From assembly GCA_050180895.1 (NCBI GenBank), contig JBFXDS010000001.1, positions 496,001 through 560,000 of the forward strand: a stretch of DNA of 64,000 nt, in the 5' to 3' direction. Every line of letters starts with the position of its first letter. The first letter of the stretch is position 1. The notes beneath the pieces are model-generated. The model searched no databases. It was not told where the DNA came from and worked only from the letters and a program-made list of their open reading frames with translations. Made by a program: the position numbers and the translations under genes. This DNA comes from JBGPEQ01 sp050180895. Its GTDB lineage: Bacteria > Pseudomonadota > Alphaproteobacteria > Dongiales > Dongiaceae. Positions 8,911 through 16,763 of this stretch are shown here, piece after piece.

Positions 8911-10077
8911 ATGACCGGTTGCATCGTCGGCTGGAGTCACACGCCGTTCGGGCGCCATGACGGCGTCGATGTGGAGGCGCTGATCGGCAGGGTCGTGGGC
9001 GCGGCCCTCGCCGATGCCGGGGTCGATGCGGCGGATATCGACGAAGTTTTCGTCGGTCAGCTCAATGCCGGATTCGCGCGCCAGGAGTTCCCGTCCTCGC
9101 TCGTCATGCAGAGCGTGCCGGCTCTGCGCTTCAAGCGTTCGACACGGGTCGAGAACGCCTGCGCCACCGGCTCGGCCGCGATTCACGCCGGTCTCGCCAG
9201 CATCGCTGCCGGGAACGCGCGTTTTGCGCTGGTCGTCGGTGTCGAGAAGATGACGGACACGCCGGGTCCGGAGGTGGGCGGCAACCTCCTGAAGGCCAGC
9301 TATGTGAAGGAGGAAGCCGACATCGCCGGCGGTTTTGCCGGCATCTTCGCCAAGATCGCGCAGATCTACTTTCAGAAGCATGGCGATCAATCCGACGCGC
9401 TTGCCCGCATCGCGGCGAAGAATCACAGGAACGGCGTCGGCAATCCATTCGCGCAGATGCGCAAGGATCTGGGCTACGAGTTCTGTCGCACCGAGTCCGA
9501 GAAGAATCCGATCGTCGCCTGGCCGCTGAAACGCACCGACTGCAGCCTGGTGTCGGACGGCGCCGCCGCGGTCGTGCTGGCGGACGTCGAGACGGCGCTG
9601 ACGATGGGCAAGGCGATATGGTTCCGCGCCGCCGAACAGGTCAATGATTTCCTGCCGATGAGCCGCCGCGACATCAGCCTGTTCGAGGGCGCCGGTGTCG
9701 CCTGGCAACGCGCGCTTGCCGCGGCGCGACTCTCACTCGACGATCTGAGTCTGGTCGAGACTCATGATTGCTTCACCATCGCCGAGTTGATCGAGTACGA
9801 GGCCATGGGCCTGGCACCGCAGGGACAGGGCGCGCGCGCCGTGCTGGAGGGTTGGACGGAGAAGAACGGGCGCCTGCCCGTCAACCCATCCGGTGGCCTC
9901 AAGGCGAAGGGGCACCCGATCGGCGCGACCGGTGTGTCCATGCACGCCCTGGCGTCGATGCAGCTCATGGGCGAGGCCGGCGACATGCAGGTCAAGGACG
10001 CCGAGCTGGCGGGCATCTTCAACATGGGCGGGACGGCCGTCGCCAACTACGTCAGCGTCCTCGAACGCCTTCGCTGA
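8911..10077 (+). CDS. Thiolase family protein (SCP-x/acetyl-CoA acetyltransferase type)
   Basis: Predicted 388-aa thiolase acting on acyl-CoA. The nucleophile is Cys84 in ENACATGSAAI. The second conserved region HDCFTIAEL and the C-terminal GGLKAKGHPIGATG (His335) belong to the SCP2-thiolase branch rather than to classical biosynthetic thiolases. The start at 8911 has a good ribosome site (GAGGAG) and gives the expected N terminus; the open frame extends further upstream but that part is non-coding. It lies 31 bp before the AcuI-like reductase in the same direction, so the two may be co-transcribed for acyl-CoA turnover. Substrate not deducible. Confidence 0.9.
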   Translation: MTGCIVGWSHTPFGRHDGVDVEALIGRVVGAALADAGVDAADIDEVFVGQLNAGFARQEFPSSLVMQSVPALRFKRSTRVENACATGSAAIHAGLASIAAGNARFALVVGVEKMTDTPGPEVGGNLLKASYVKEEADIAGGFAGIFAKIAQIYFQKHGDQSDALARIAAKNHRNGVGNPFAQMRKDLGYEFCRTESEKNPIVAWPLKRTDCSLVSDGAAAVVLADVETALTMGKAIWFRAAEQVNDFLPMSRRDISLFEGAGVAWQRALAAARLSLDDLSLVETHDCFTIAELIEYEAMGLAPQGQGARAVLEGWTEKNGRLPVNPSGGLKAKGHPIGATGVSMHALASMQLMGEAGDMQVKDAELAGIFNMGGTAVANYVSVLERLR

Positions 10078-10108
10078 AGACCTAAATCAGGAAAGGAATA
10101 TCTGCCGC

Positions 10109-11092
10109 ATGAGAGCTTTGGTGCTGCGCGAGGCGGAGGGCAAGGTCTCAAGCGCCGTCGAGGAGGTGACGGAGCAGCAGCTGCCCGCCGGGGACGTCAC
10201 CGTTGACGTGCAGTACTCGACGCTCAACTACAAGGACGGCTTGGTGCTGGGCGGGCTGGGACGGCTGGTGCGGCAGTACCCGCACGTTCCCGGCATCGAT
10301 TTCGTCGGCACGGTGGAGTCGTCGCAGTCGCCGCAATGGAAGAAGGGCGACAATGTCATCCTCACCGGCTGGCGGGTCGGCGAGGCGCACTGGGGCGGCT
10401 ATGCGCAGAAGGCCCGCGTCAAGGGCGAGTGGCTGGTTGCGCTGCCGTCGGGACTGACGCCGAAGCGCGCCATGGCGATCGGAACCGCCGGACTGACCGC
10501 CATGCTGGCGGTCATGGCGTTCGAGAAGCACGGTGTCGGACCAGACCGCGGCGAGGTCCTGGTGACCGGCGCAGCCGGCGGCCTCGGCAGTGTGGCGACG
10601 GCGATTCTGGCGAAGCTCGGCTATCGCGTCGTTGCGTCCACCGGCCGGGCGGAAACGCAGGACTATCTGACGTCGCTGGGGGCGGCAGCCGTCATCGACC
10701 GCGCCAGCATCGCCACGCCTTCCGGAAAGCCGCTCGACTCCGAGAGATGGGCCGGCTGCGTCGATTCGGTCGGCGGCTCGACCCTGGCGACCATCCTGCC
10801 GCAAATGAAATACCGCGGCGCCGTGGCGTCCTGCGGGCTCGCCGGCGGCACCAAGCTGGAGACGACGGTGATCCCCTTCCTCCTGCGCGGCGTCAGCCTC
10901 CTCGGCATCGATTCGGTCGCCTGTCCGGCCCCTGAGCGGAGGCAAGCCTGGGATCGCCTAGTCCGCGACTTGCCGCCCGACAAACTCGATAGCACGATAC
11001 GAATGGTGGGGCTTGCCGATCTCCCGCACATCGGCGCCGAGATTCTCGCCGGCCATGTCCGCGGCCGGATCGTCGTCGATGTCAGTCAATGA
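10109..11092 (+). CDS. MDR oxidoreductase, AcuI/YhdH family
   Basis: Zinc-independent medium-chain NADPH oxidoreductase of 327 aa. AcuI/YhdH members reduce acryloyl-CoA to propionyl-CoA. The N terminus MRALVLREAEG, the STLNYKDGL segment, the PHVPGIDFVGTV loop and the nucleotide-binding VTGAAGGLGSVA are diagnostic. The long conserved WRVGEAHWGGYAQ segment matches YhdH closely. Start chosen at the ATG after AGGAAAGG. The gene ends the host block on the prophage's left side. Confidence 0.9.
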   Translation: MRALVLREAEGKVSSAVEEVTEQQLPAGDVTVDVQYSTLNYKDGLVLGGLGRLVRQYPHVPGIDFVGTVESSQSPQWKKGDNVILTGWRVGEAHWGGYAQKARVKGEWLVALPSGLTPKRAMAIGTAGLTAMLAVMAFEKHGVGPDRGEVLVTGAAGGLGSVATAILAKLGYRVVASTGRAETQDYLTSLGAAAVIDRASIATPSGKPLDSERWAGCVDSVGGSTLATILPQMKYRGAVASCGLAGGTKLETTVIPFLLRGVSLLGIDSVACPAPERRQAWDRLVRDLPPDKLDSTIRMVGLADLPHIGAEILAGHVRGRIVVDVSQ

Positions 11093-11208
11093 ATCATAAA
11101 TCTTTCAGCAAGTTGTAGCTATCGGTAAGGTTATCTCACCGAAATGCCACAACCGGTTCCGAAGCCGCTCCATATGCTGCGCGCCATCTCAGAGCGGAGG
11201 AGACGAGG

Positions 11209-11283
11209 ATGTTCTACACCGCGCTGTGCCTGTCCCTCTTCGGTGCCGCGTACGCGTTTCTTGTGTCCCTGACGATCTTCTAG
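11209..11283 (+). CDS. Possible 24-aa membrane peptide
   Basis: A short frame encoding MFYTALCLSLFGAAYAFLVS plus four residues follows a strong ribosome site (GGAGGAGACGAGG) by a few bases. The product would be a single hydrophobic segment. It lies between the AcuI-like gene and the repressor, in 300 bp otherwise without genes. No homologue is known to me. It could be a small host membrane protein or a remnant at the prophage border. Evidence is only the ribosome site and the hydrophobicity. Confidence 0.35.
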   Translation: MFYTALCLSLFGAAYAFLVSLTIF

Positions 11284-11395
11284 TTTCTCTGGATATCTTC
11301 CTTAGTATTGGCGTTGCTCCCGATATCGTTCGGGGGAGACGCCGTATTCGAGTCGGTCCCGCTTCCGGGGGCGCCGGTGGCTTCCCAATGCCGGC

Positions 11396-12079
11396 TCAAC
11401 TGCCTTCGCCTGATCCGACAATGCGGTGGATGTGCTTCACGTCCTTGGCGGTCAGGCGAATGTCCTTGGCCGGGTTGAATTGGTGCAGCACGATCTGGTC
11501 GTCGCTGCGGCGCAGGAATTGCTTGATCATGCCGCGGCCATCGGCAAGTTCCACCGCCACGAAGCAATTCTTGGTCAGCGGCCGGTTCGGGTTCACGAAC
11601 AGGATCTCCCCGGCGAAATAGCGCGGCTCCATGCTATCGCCATCGACGTAAAGCGCGAAGGCGTTGGCGGCACCGGCCAGCATCGAGGGGCGCTGCACGT
11701 ACTCCTTGGCATCGCCTTCGTTGAAATAGAAGCCCTCGGCACCGCCCTTGACGGCGCCCACGACCGGCAGGTCGCGTCCCGGCGCCGGCTGGGCGATCGG
11801 CTCGAAGCGGGTGATGGGCGGAAGGGTTGCGAGCGCGCTGGAGCCGGCATCGACGCCGGCTAGCGCCAGCACCGCGCGCGGATCGACGCCTTTGGGGGCG
11901 AACAGCGCGGCCAGATGGCGCATCAACTCGATCGGCAGGAAGCGCCGCCGGTACCGGTCCTCGTAGTGCTGGTAGCGCGTGAGAGCCCAGCCCAAGGATT
12001 CGGATACCTCGCGCATCGACAGACCGGCGCGCTCGCGCAGAACCTTGAGCTGGCGGGCGGCTTCGGAAATTTCGGCCAT
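11396..12079 (-). CDS. Phage repressor, XRE HTH plus S24 (LexA/CI-like) peptidase
   Basis: 227-aa repressor. An N-terminal helix-turn-helix (about 10-60, VLRERAGLSMREVSESLGW) would bind the operators in the divergent promoter region. The C-terminal S24 domain has the Ser-Lys dyad: Ser149 in VDGDSMEPRYF and Lys186 in GRGMIKQFLR. GAVKGG (about 108-113) sits where the self-cleavage site usually lies, though it is not the common Ala-Gly. Start chosen at 12079 because GAGGAGGACG lies just upstream; the frame extends eight codons further. By family knowledge RecA-stimulated self-cleavage would lift repression after DNA damage, so the cassette is probably SOS-inducible. Confidence 0.92.
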   Translation of the reverse strand: MAEISEAARQLKVLRERAGLSMREVSESLGWALTRYQHYEDRYRRRFLPIELMRHLAALFAPKGVDPRAVLALAGVDAGSSALATLPPITRFEPIAQPAPGRDLPVVGAVKGGAEGFYFNEGDAKEYVQRPSMLAGAANAFALYVDGDSMEPRYFAGEILFVNPNRPLTKNCFVAVELADGRGMIKQFLRRSDDQIVLHQFNPAKDIRLTAKDVKHIHRIVGSGEGS

Positions 12080-12095
12080 AGATCGTCCTCCTCGT

Positions 12096-12136
12096 TTACG
12101 CACGTAACGTCTATGCGATTACCGTTGACAAGTCAA
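12096..12136. promoter_or_regulatory. Two candidate repressor operators
   Basis: Two 12-bp perfect palindromes of the same 5-2-5 design: TTACG-CA-CGTAA at 12096-12107, just upstream of the repressor gene, and TTGAC-AA-GTCAA at 12125-12136, overlapping the -35 box of the rightward promoter. Centre spacing is 29 bp. Position and symmetry suit CI-type operators that switch off the early promoter and tune the repressor gene. Binding is inferred. Confidence 0.5.
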
Positions 12137-12153
12137 TGTCTGCCTCATAATAT
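12125..12153 (+). promoter_or_regulatory. Rightward early promoter (sigma70 consensus)
   Basis: TTGACA at 12125-12130 and TAATAT at 12148-12153 with a 17-bp spacer, reading away from the repressor toward the small zinc-motif gene at 12183. The -35 overlaps a palindrome likely to be a repressor site. On the opposite strand a weaker TTGACT-17-TAGACG could drive the repressor. Confidence 0.8.
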
Positions 12154-12182
12154 CTGCGTCAGAACAAAAGAGGTACAATATC

Positions 12183-12395
12183 ATGTATCGACCGCAATCC
12201 TCATCCACAATGGCGAGGGCCGGGCAGCGTCGAAGCGAGCGGCCCGCCCGGGCGGAGTCCAAATCAAGGCGCTGTCTGTCCTGTTCCCAATGGTTCGACA
12301 GCGCCGGCGTCGGCGAGCGAGTCTGCGGCCTCTGCAAGCTCGGCGAAGACTGGATGGATGCCATGGCTGCCTGCCACAGCCATATCGTCTGGTGA
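12183..12395 (+). CDS. Small zinc-ribbon-like phage early protein
   Basis: 70-aa basic protein. The N-terminal 27 residues are Arg/Ser-rich. Then two cysteine pairs, CLSC (about 31-34) and CGLC (about 48-51), frame a short loop FDSAGVGERV, forming a likely structural zinc knuckle. AAAAGAGG precedes the ATG at a good distance, and a consensus promoter lies about 30 bp upstream. As the first gene to the right of the repressor it occupies the place of a Cro or early regulator, but it has no helix-turn-helix. DNA or RNA binding is possible. Function unknown. Confidence 0.7.
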   Translation: MYRPQSSSTMARAGQRRSERPARAESKSRRCLSCSQWFDSAGVGERVCGLCKLGEDWMDAMAACHSHIVW

Positions 12396-12465
12396 TAAAA
12401 TTGTTCTAAAACAATATTTTAAGCGCCGCGTCGGCGAACTCAACGATGTGGAAGGAGCATGGGAG

Positions 12466-13074
12466 ATGAGCGACCAGGGTAAACGGAGTTGGCAAGGACA
12501 GGGACGGCGGGGGCGCCCCAACCGCGACCGACCGGTGATCGACCGGGGCACGCCGGAACTGCAGGCGCACCGAGCCCGCCTGGCGGCAGGCGGCGATCCG
12601 GCGTTGACCGAATACCCTCTCGGCCTGCTGCTGGCCCGCGGTCTCGTCAGCCGTCAGCAACATGAAGCCGGCTGCTACTACGCGTTTCTTTACGGCCGGG
12701 CCATCGGCAAAACCCAGATGGATTGCAGCTATTTGTTCGGTGCGGCAGCGGCTGGTTACGCCGATCGCCATGACCTGACGGAGGCGGAACTGGCCAAGCT
12801 CGAATCCCTGTTTCGCCGCGGGAAGAATCATCTGCTGGCGGCCGGCCGCCGCATCTGCGACGCCACCGAGAATCTGGTCGTCTTCGGCCGCCGTCCGCGC
12901 TTTCTCGACGGCGGCCGCCGCCGCCCCTCGTCTGCCTGGCGCGCCGACGAGACCGAACTCGCCGCTGTGCGGCTCGGCCTCGACGTGCTCGTCGCCTGCT
13001 ACGGGCGCACCGCCGGCCGCCTCGGCCGTATGGACCTCCACAAAAGTCCGAGCCTGACGCAGGCGGCAGAGTGA
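12466..13074 (+). CDS. Conserved prophage protein, unknown function
   Basis: 202 aa from the ATG at 12466, preceded by GAAGGAG. The first 30 residues are basic and Gln/Gly/Arg-rich (KRSWQGQGRRGRPNRDRP), like an AT-hook or nucleic-acid-binding tail. A mainly helical body follows with EYPLGLLLARGLVSRQQHEAG and LESLFRRGKNHLLAAGRRICD. It sits between the early genes and the portal, where many tailed phages carry terminase genes, but I see no ATPase or nuclease motif, so it is not a large terminase. A small-terminase-like or packaging role is possible by position only. The longer open frame upstream (from 12358) is not needed. Confidence 0.65.
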   Translation: MSDQGKRSWQGQGRRGRPNRDRPVIDRGTPELQAHRARLAAGGDPALTEYPLGLLLARGLVSRQQHEAGCYYAFLYGRAIGKTQMDCSYLFGAAAAGYADRHDLTEAELAKLESLFRRGKNHLLAAGRRICDATENLVVFGRRPRFLDGGRRRPSSAWRADETELAAVRLGLDVLVACYGRTAGRLGRMDLHKSPSLTQAAE

Positions 13075-13083
13075 AGATTCTTC

Positions 13084-13113
13084 TTGACAGAAGTAGGACC
13101 TCGGTCCTATAAT
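13084..13113 (+). promoter_or_regulatory. Phage promoter copy A, upstream of portal module
   Basis: TTGACA at 13084-13089 and TATAAT at 13108-13113, 18-bp spacer. The surrounding sequence from 13076 to about 13140 is shared with copy B near 21199: GATTCTTCTTGACAGAA upstream and GAATATTATGTGATG plus GTCGTGTG downstream. Only copy A has a palindrome in the spacer (GGACC-TC-GGTCC), a possible regulator site. Transcription would start near 13120 and meet a terminator at once. Confidence 0.8.
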
Positions 13114-13129
13114 ATGAATATTATGTGAT

Positions 13130-13163
13130 GGGGTCGTGTGCCTGAGGCGCGCGCCCCCTTTTT
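13130..13163 (+). terminator. Leader intrinsic terminator directly after promoter A
   Basis: The 5' arm GGGGTCGTGTGCC (13130-13142), loop TGA and 3' arm GGCGCGCGCCCCC (13146-13158) form a 13-bp stem with one mismatch and two G-U pairs, followed by TTTTT (13159-13163). It begins about 10 nt after the expected start of transcription. A strong promoter in front of such a terminator suggests regulated read-through, as with phage antitermination. 180 bp without a gene lie between it and the portal start. Confidence 0.75.
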
Positions 13164-13344
13164 GATTCCAGCAGGTTGGGGAGACGCGCGAGGCGAGGCA
13201 CGGTGCCCCTCTGCGGCTCGTAGCCCGAGCTCGGTCCCGTAGTCGGGCGGCATCCCCCGAATCTTGGAACGACCGTCACTTTGATCCGCTCCGCTATCGC
13301 GGGCCGGCGGGCCGTGCGTTTGTTTCTTCAGCAAGGAAGACGCA

Positions 13345-15345
13345 ATGTTCAAGATGACCGACTCCGAGCTCAAGTCCATCCTTGCGGCGGAGATCGCCGA
13401 TTCGCTGGCCCATCTGGGCGGCGAGCTGTCGGAGCAGCGGCGCAAGGCCCTGCGCTACTATCTCGGCGAGCCGTTCGGCAACGAGCTCGATGGCCGCAGC
13501 AAAGTGGTCTCCACCGACGTCGCCGACACCATCGAGTGGATTCTGCCGGCCCTGCTGAAGATCTTCACTGCCGGCGATGAGGTCGTGCGTTTCGAGCCGA
13601 CCGGCCCGGAAGACGAGGAAGTGGCCAGACAGGCGACGGAATACGTCAACTGGATCTTCTCGCGGGACAATCCCGGCTTCGTCATATTGTACACGCTCTT
13701 CAAGGACTCCCTGCTGCAGAAGAACGGCATCGCCAAGCTGTGGTGGGAGGAGGGCGAGACGGCGGCGCGGGAGAGCTACACGCGCAAGACGTTCGAGGAG
13801 ATGCAGCTCATCCTCGCCGATCCCGACGTCGAGCCGATCGCCCACAGCGAATATCAGGAGACAGGCGTCGTCATGGGACCGAACGGCCTGCCGGTCGAGG
13901 CGGCGGTCGCCTTCCACGATGTCGTCGTCAAGCGCCGCCGCAAGAGCGGCGCGGTGCGCATCATGAGCGTCCCGCCGGAGGAGTTTCTCATTTCCCGGCG
14001 GGCGTGCTCGATCGACGAGGCGCCCTTCGTCGCGCACCGGCTGCGCAAGACGGTCTCCGAGCTGGTCGAGCTGGGCTACGAGCGCGATCTGGTCGAGAGC
14101 CTGCCCGGCGCCGAGGACGACGACCCGACAGGCGAGCGGCGCGAGCGCTTCAACCTCGAGGACGATGGCGGACGTATCCTGGCCGACGGCCCGAACCGCG
14201 CCATGCGCGAGGTCTGGATCACCGAGTGCTACCTGCGCTGCGATTGGGACGGCGACGGCATCGCCGAGCGGCGGAAGGTCACGGTCGCCGGCAGCGGGCA
14301 GGAGATCCTCGACAACGAGCCGTGGGACGGGCCGCTGCCGTTCGTGTCGCTGACGCCGATCATCATGCCGCACCGCTTCTTCGGCCTGTCGGTCGCCGAC
14401 CTGGTGATGGACCTGCAGCTGATCAAATCCACGATCCTGCGCCAGATCCTGGACAACCTCTATCTCAGCAACAACGGCCGCCACATCATCAGCGACCAGG
14501 TGAACCTCGACGACATGATGACCGCGCGGCCGGGCGGCATCGTGCGGCTGAAGAACGGCGCGCTGCCCGGCCAGGGCCACATCCTCCCGCTCGACACGCC
14601 GATGGTGGCGGCGCAGGCCTTCCCAGTGCTCGAATATCTCGACGGCGTGCGCGAGAACCGCACCGGCGTCACCCGCTACATGCAGGGGCTCCAGGCCGAT
14701 ACCCTCAACAAGACCGCCACGGGCATCAACCAGATCATGACCGCCGCGCAGCAGCGCGTGGAGCTGATCGCCCGCGTCTTCGCCGAGACGGGCATCAAGG
14801 ACCTGTTCCGCAAGATCCTCGAGCTGGTGAACCGGCATCAGAGCGCGCCGCGCATCATCCGGCTGCGCAACCGCTGGGTGCCGATGGATCCGCGCAGCTG
14901 GACGACGCAGATGGACGTCTCCATCGCGGTCGGCCTCGGCACCGGCAACAAGGACCAGATGCTCATGCATCTGCGCAACCTGCTGGAGATCCAGGTGCAG
15001 GCGATTCGCATGCAGGGCGGCGTCGACGGCCCGCTGGTGCGGCTGGACAATGTCTACAACACGCTCGCCAAGCTGGTGGAGAATGCGGGCCTGAAGAGCG
15101 CCGACTCCTACTTCACCGATCCCGCGCACCATCCGCCGGCGCCGCCCGTTCCGCCGCCGGCGCCGCAGCCCGATCCGACGCTGGTGGCGGTCCAGCAGCA
15201 GGCCCAACTGGCCGCCGCGCGCCTCGCCTTCGACCGCCAGCGCGCCGCCGCCGACCTTGCCCTCGATCAGGCGAAGCTCGCCGCAGACATCGCCGCCAAG
15301 CGCGACGCGCTGGCGCTCAAGGCACGGCAGGCAGGCCTGGCATGA
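13345..15345 (+). CDS. Phage portal protein (P22/SU10-like)
   Basis: 666-aa portal, the dodecameric channel at one capsid vertex for DNA entry and exit. Family-type features are the N-terminal helical part with GRSKVVSTDVADTIEW, the long basket/wing region, the conserved MPHRFFGLSVADLVMDLQ, and TGVTRYMQGLQADTLNKTATG. The C-terminal 80 residues are Pro-rich and then Ala/Arg/Lys-rich helical. AAGGAAGACGCA precedes the ATG. It is the first gene of the late module behind promoter A. No terminase precedes it, which is unusual. Confidence 0.93.
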   Translation: MFKMTDSELKSILAAEIADSLAHLGGELSEQRRKALRYYLGEPFGNELDGRSKVVSTDVADTIEWILPALLKIFTAGDEVVRFEPTGPEDEEVARQATEYVNWIFSRDNPGFVILYTLFKDSLLQKNGIAKLWWEEGETAARESYTRKTFEEMQLILADPDVEPIAHSEYQETGVVMGPNGLPVEAAVAFHDVVVKRRRKSGAVRIMSVPPEEFLISRRACSIDEAPFVAHRLRKTVSELVELGYERDLVESLPGAEDDDPTGERRERFNLEDDGGRILADGPNRAMREVWITECYLRCDWDGDGIAERRKVTVAGSGQEILDNEPWDGPLPFVSLTPIIMPHRFFGLSVADLVMDLQLIKSTILRQILDNLYLSNNGRHIISDQVNLDDMMTARPGGIVRLKNGALPGQGHILPLDTPMVAAQAFPVLEYLDGVRENRTGVTRYMQGLQADTLNKTATGINQIMTAAQQRVELIARVFAETGIKDLFRKILELVNRHQSAPRIIRLRNRWVPMDPRSWTTQMDVSIAVGLGTGNKDQMLMHLRNLLEIQVQAIRMQGGVDGPLVRLDNVYNTLAKLVENAGLKSADSYFTDPAHHPPAPPVPPPAPQPDPTLVAVQQQAQLAAARLAFDRQRAAADLALDQAKLAADIAAKRDALALKARQAGLA

Positions 15346-15620
15346 CCCGCGAACAGGAGATTCGCCGCGGCGAGCAGGCGCGCCGCCTGCTCGAAGAGCC
15401 GCTGCTGCAGGAGGCGTTCGCGATGGTGGATGCCGCCTTGCGCGATGCCTGGGCCGCCACGGCGGAGGATGCGACGGCCGAGCGGGAGCGCCTGTGGCTC
15501 ATGCTCAGGCTGCTTGGCCGTGTGCGAACCCATCTGGTCGATGTGCTGCAGACGGGCAAGCTGGCCGATAGCCAGTCGGCCGGTGCCGGACGCCACGCCC
15601 CCATAGCGTCATCGTCATAA
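15342..15620 (+). CDS. Small helical protein downstream of portal
   Basis: 92-aa acidic and Arg-rich, almost entirely helical protein whose ATG overlaps the portal stop codon (ATGA), indicating translational coupling. Sequence such as EQEIRRGEQARRLLEEPLLQ and the following Asp/Ala-rich helix resembles the small gene found right after the portal in many podovirus-like genomes. Precise role unknown; assembly chaperone or connector-associated roles are plausible from position. Confidence 0.75.
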   Translation: MTREQEIRRGEQARRLLEEPLLQEAFAMVDAALRDAWAATAEDATAERERLWLMLRLLGRVRTHLVDVLQTGKLADSQSAGAGRHAPIASSS

Positions 15621-15700
15621 TAGATCTCCCGTAGTCACCTTAACCGGGCGGCGCTGCCAGACGGCAGGCCGACTGACGCCCTCGGGCCAAGATAGAAAGG

Positions 15701-16756
15701 ATGAAAAAGATGCCCTTCCATCCGATTCGGCGGCCACGGCCGGGCACCATCGATCATGCCGCTCATCGCATCTATCGACTCCTGGAGGGTGAGGAGCGGG
15801 CGAAGAGGCGCCTCCGTGAACGAACCGGAGCCAGCAAGGACGGGACACTCATTCGAGCACAATCGCGATCAGCGACGCAGTCCGACGGAACGTCAGGAGC
15901 CAAGCGCTTGCGAGACCTGGGCGGCATCGACGAGCAGCAGGCGGAACAGCGGGAACTGCGCCGGCGGCGAAAGGAGAGGCGGGCCGCACCGCCGGAATTG
16001 CCGTTGGAGCCTGTCACGGACTACGGGCTGGACGAGTGGCTCGGTGACAAATTGTCCGGCGTTACAGCGGATGACTATGAAGACTACGTCGGGGCAAACG
16101 CCGCGCAGTCTGAGATGGTGGGTTCGCAGCTGCCGGCCCGAGAGCGGGGGCCAGCGGATGCATACAGACATATCCTGTGGGCGGCCGAGTTGACGCGGCG
16201 TTTTGGGGAACAACGAGCCAGGCAGATATTGGACCTCCATGAACTCGAGGGGCAGCTGAACGATCAACCTCACGACGAAGAGGCGATGGACCGCAACAAC
16301 AACGACATCGGCATAGCCATTGGCCGTTTCGCTCGGAACTGGCAGGACGTGGTCAGTGCGGCCCGCAAGGTGATCAGCGGCAGTGCGTCGGACGGCAGCG
16401 GTTCCTGGAAATCGACATATGATCCCAATTCAACGCTCGCACCCCATGCGCCGGTGTGGTTGCCGGAGCAGAGGTGGGGAAACAACCCGAAGGTCGACAA
16501 CTGGAACCCGCCTGCCCGTCGCGGTGTCAAGCCGCCCGCACCGGAACTGTCGAATGCGCAGACCAACTGGTACACGAACCCCAGTCGCCCAGGCGGGCCG
16601 GACTGGATTGCGGGCTATCTGCCTGACGGATACAGCTATCGCTACGGCAGCCCGGCTCATGCCGTGGGCCCGAACGACCCGCTGCTGCGCAGGGCAATCG
16701 GCGCCAACGAAGCGTATGTCGACTATCTGCCCTGGCTGCCAAAGGGCCTTAGGTGA
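15701..16756 (+). CDS. DUF6973-like toxin-type protein inserted in head module
   Basis: 351 aa. The N-terminal 100 residues are basic and charged with a probable coiled coil. The region about 148-212 carries a pattern I associate with the DUF6973 family of polymorphic-toxin and phage proteins: ADAYRHILW (His157), a DLHE element (His180-Glu181) and AMDRNNNDIG. The C-terminal 140 residues are Pro/Trp/Tyr-rich and low in regular structure. AGAAAGG precedes the ATG. It separates the portal and scaffold genes, which are normally adjacent, and differs in composition from them, so it is probably acquired cargo. It may be a virion-borne effector or a lysogen-expressed gene; enzymatic activity is not established. 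Confidence 0.6.
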   Translation: MKKMPFHPIRRPRPGTIDHAAHRIYRLLEGEERAKRRLRERTGASKDGTLIRAQSRSATQSDGTSGAKRLRDLGGIDEQQAEQRELRRRRKERRAAPPELPLEPVTDYGLDEWLGDKLSGVTADDYEDYVGANAAQSEMVGSQLPARERGPADAYRHILWAAELTRRFGEQRARQILDLHELEGQLNDQPHDEEAMDRNNNDIGIAIGRFARNWQDVVSAARKVISGSASDGSGSWKSTYDPNSTLAPHAPVWLPEQRWGNNPKVDNWNPPARRGVKPPAPELSNAQTNWYTNPSRPGGPDWIAGYLPDGYSYRYGSPAHAVGPNDPLLRRAIGANEAYVDYLPWLPKGLR

Positions 16757-16763
16757 CTCCGGC

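Noticed and set aside
11093..11395. Searched for the left attachment copy of the tRNA-Thr 3' end
   Set aside because: No match longer than a few bases to 34681-34730 seen by eye.
12466..13074. Considered as the large terminase subunit
   Set aside because: Far too short and without Walker A/B or nuclease motifs.
13294..15207. 637-aa minus-strand open frame across the portal gene
   Set aside because: Antisense shadow of the portal gene, no ribosome site, low-complexity His/Val/Asp composition.
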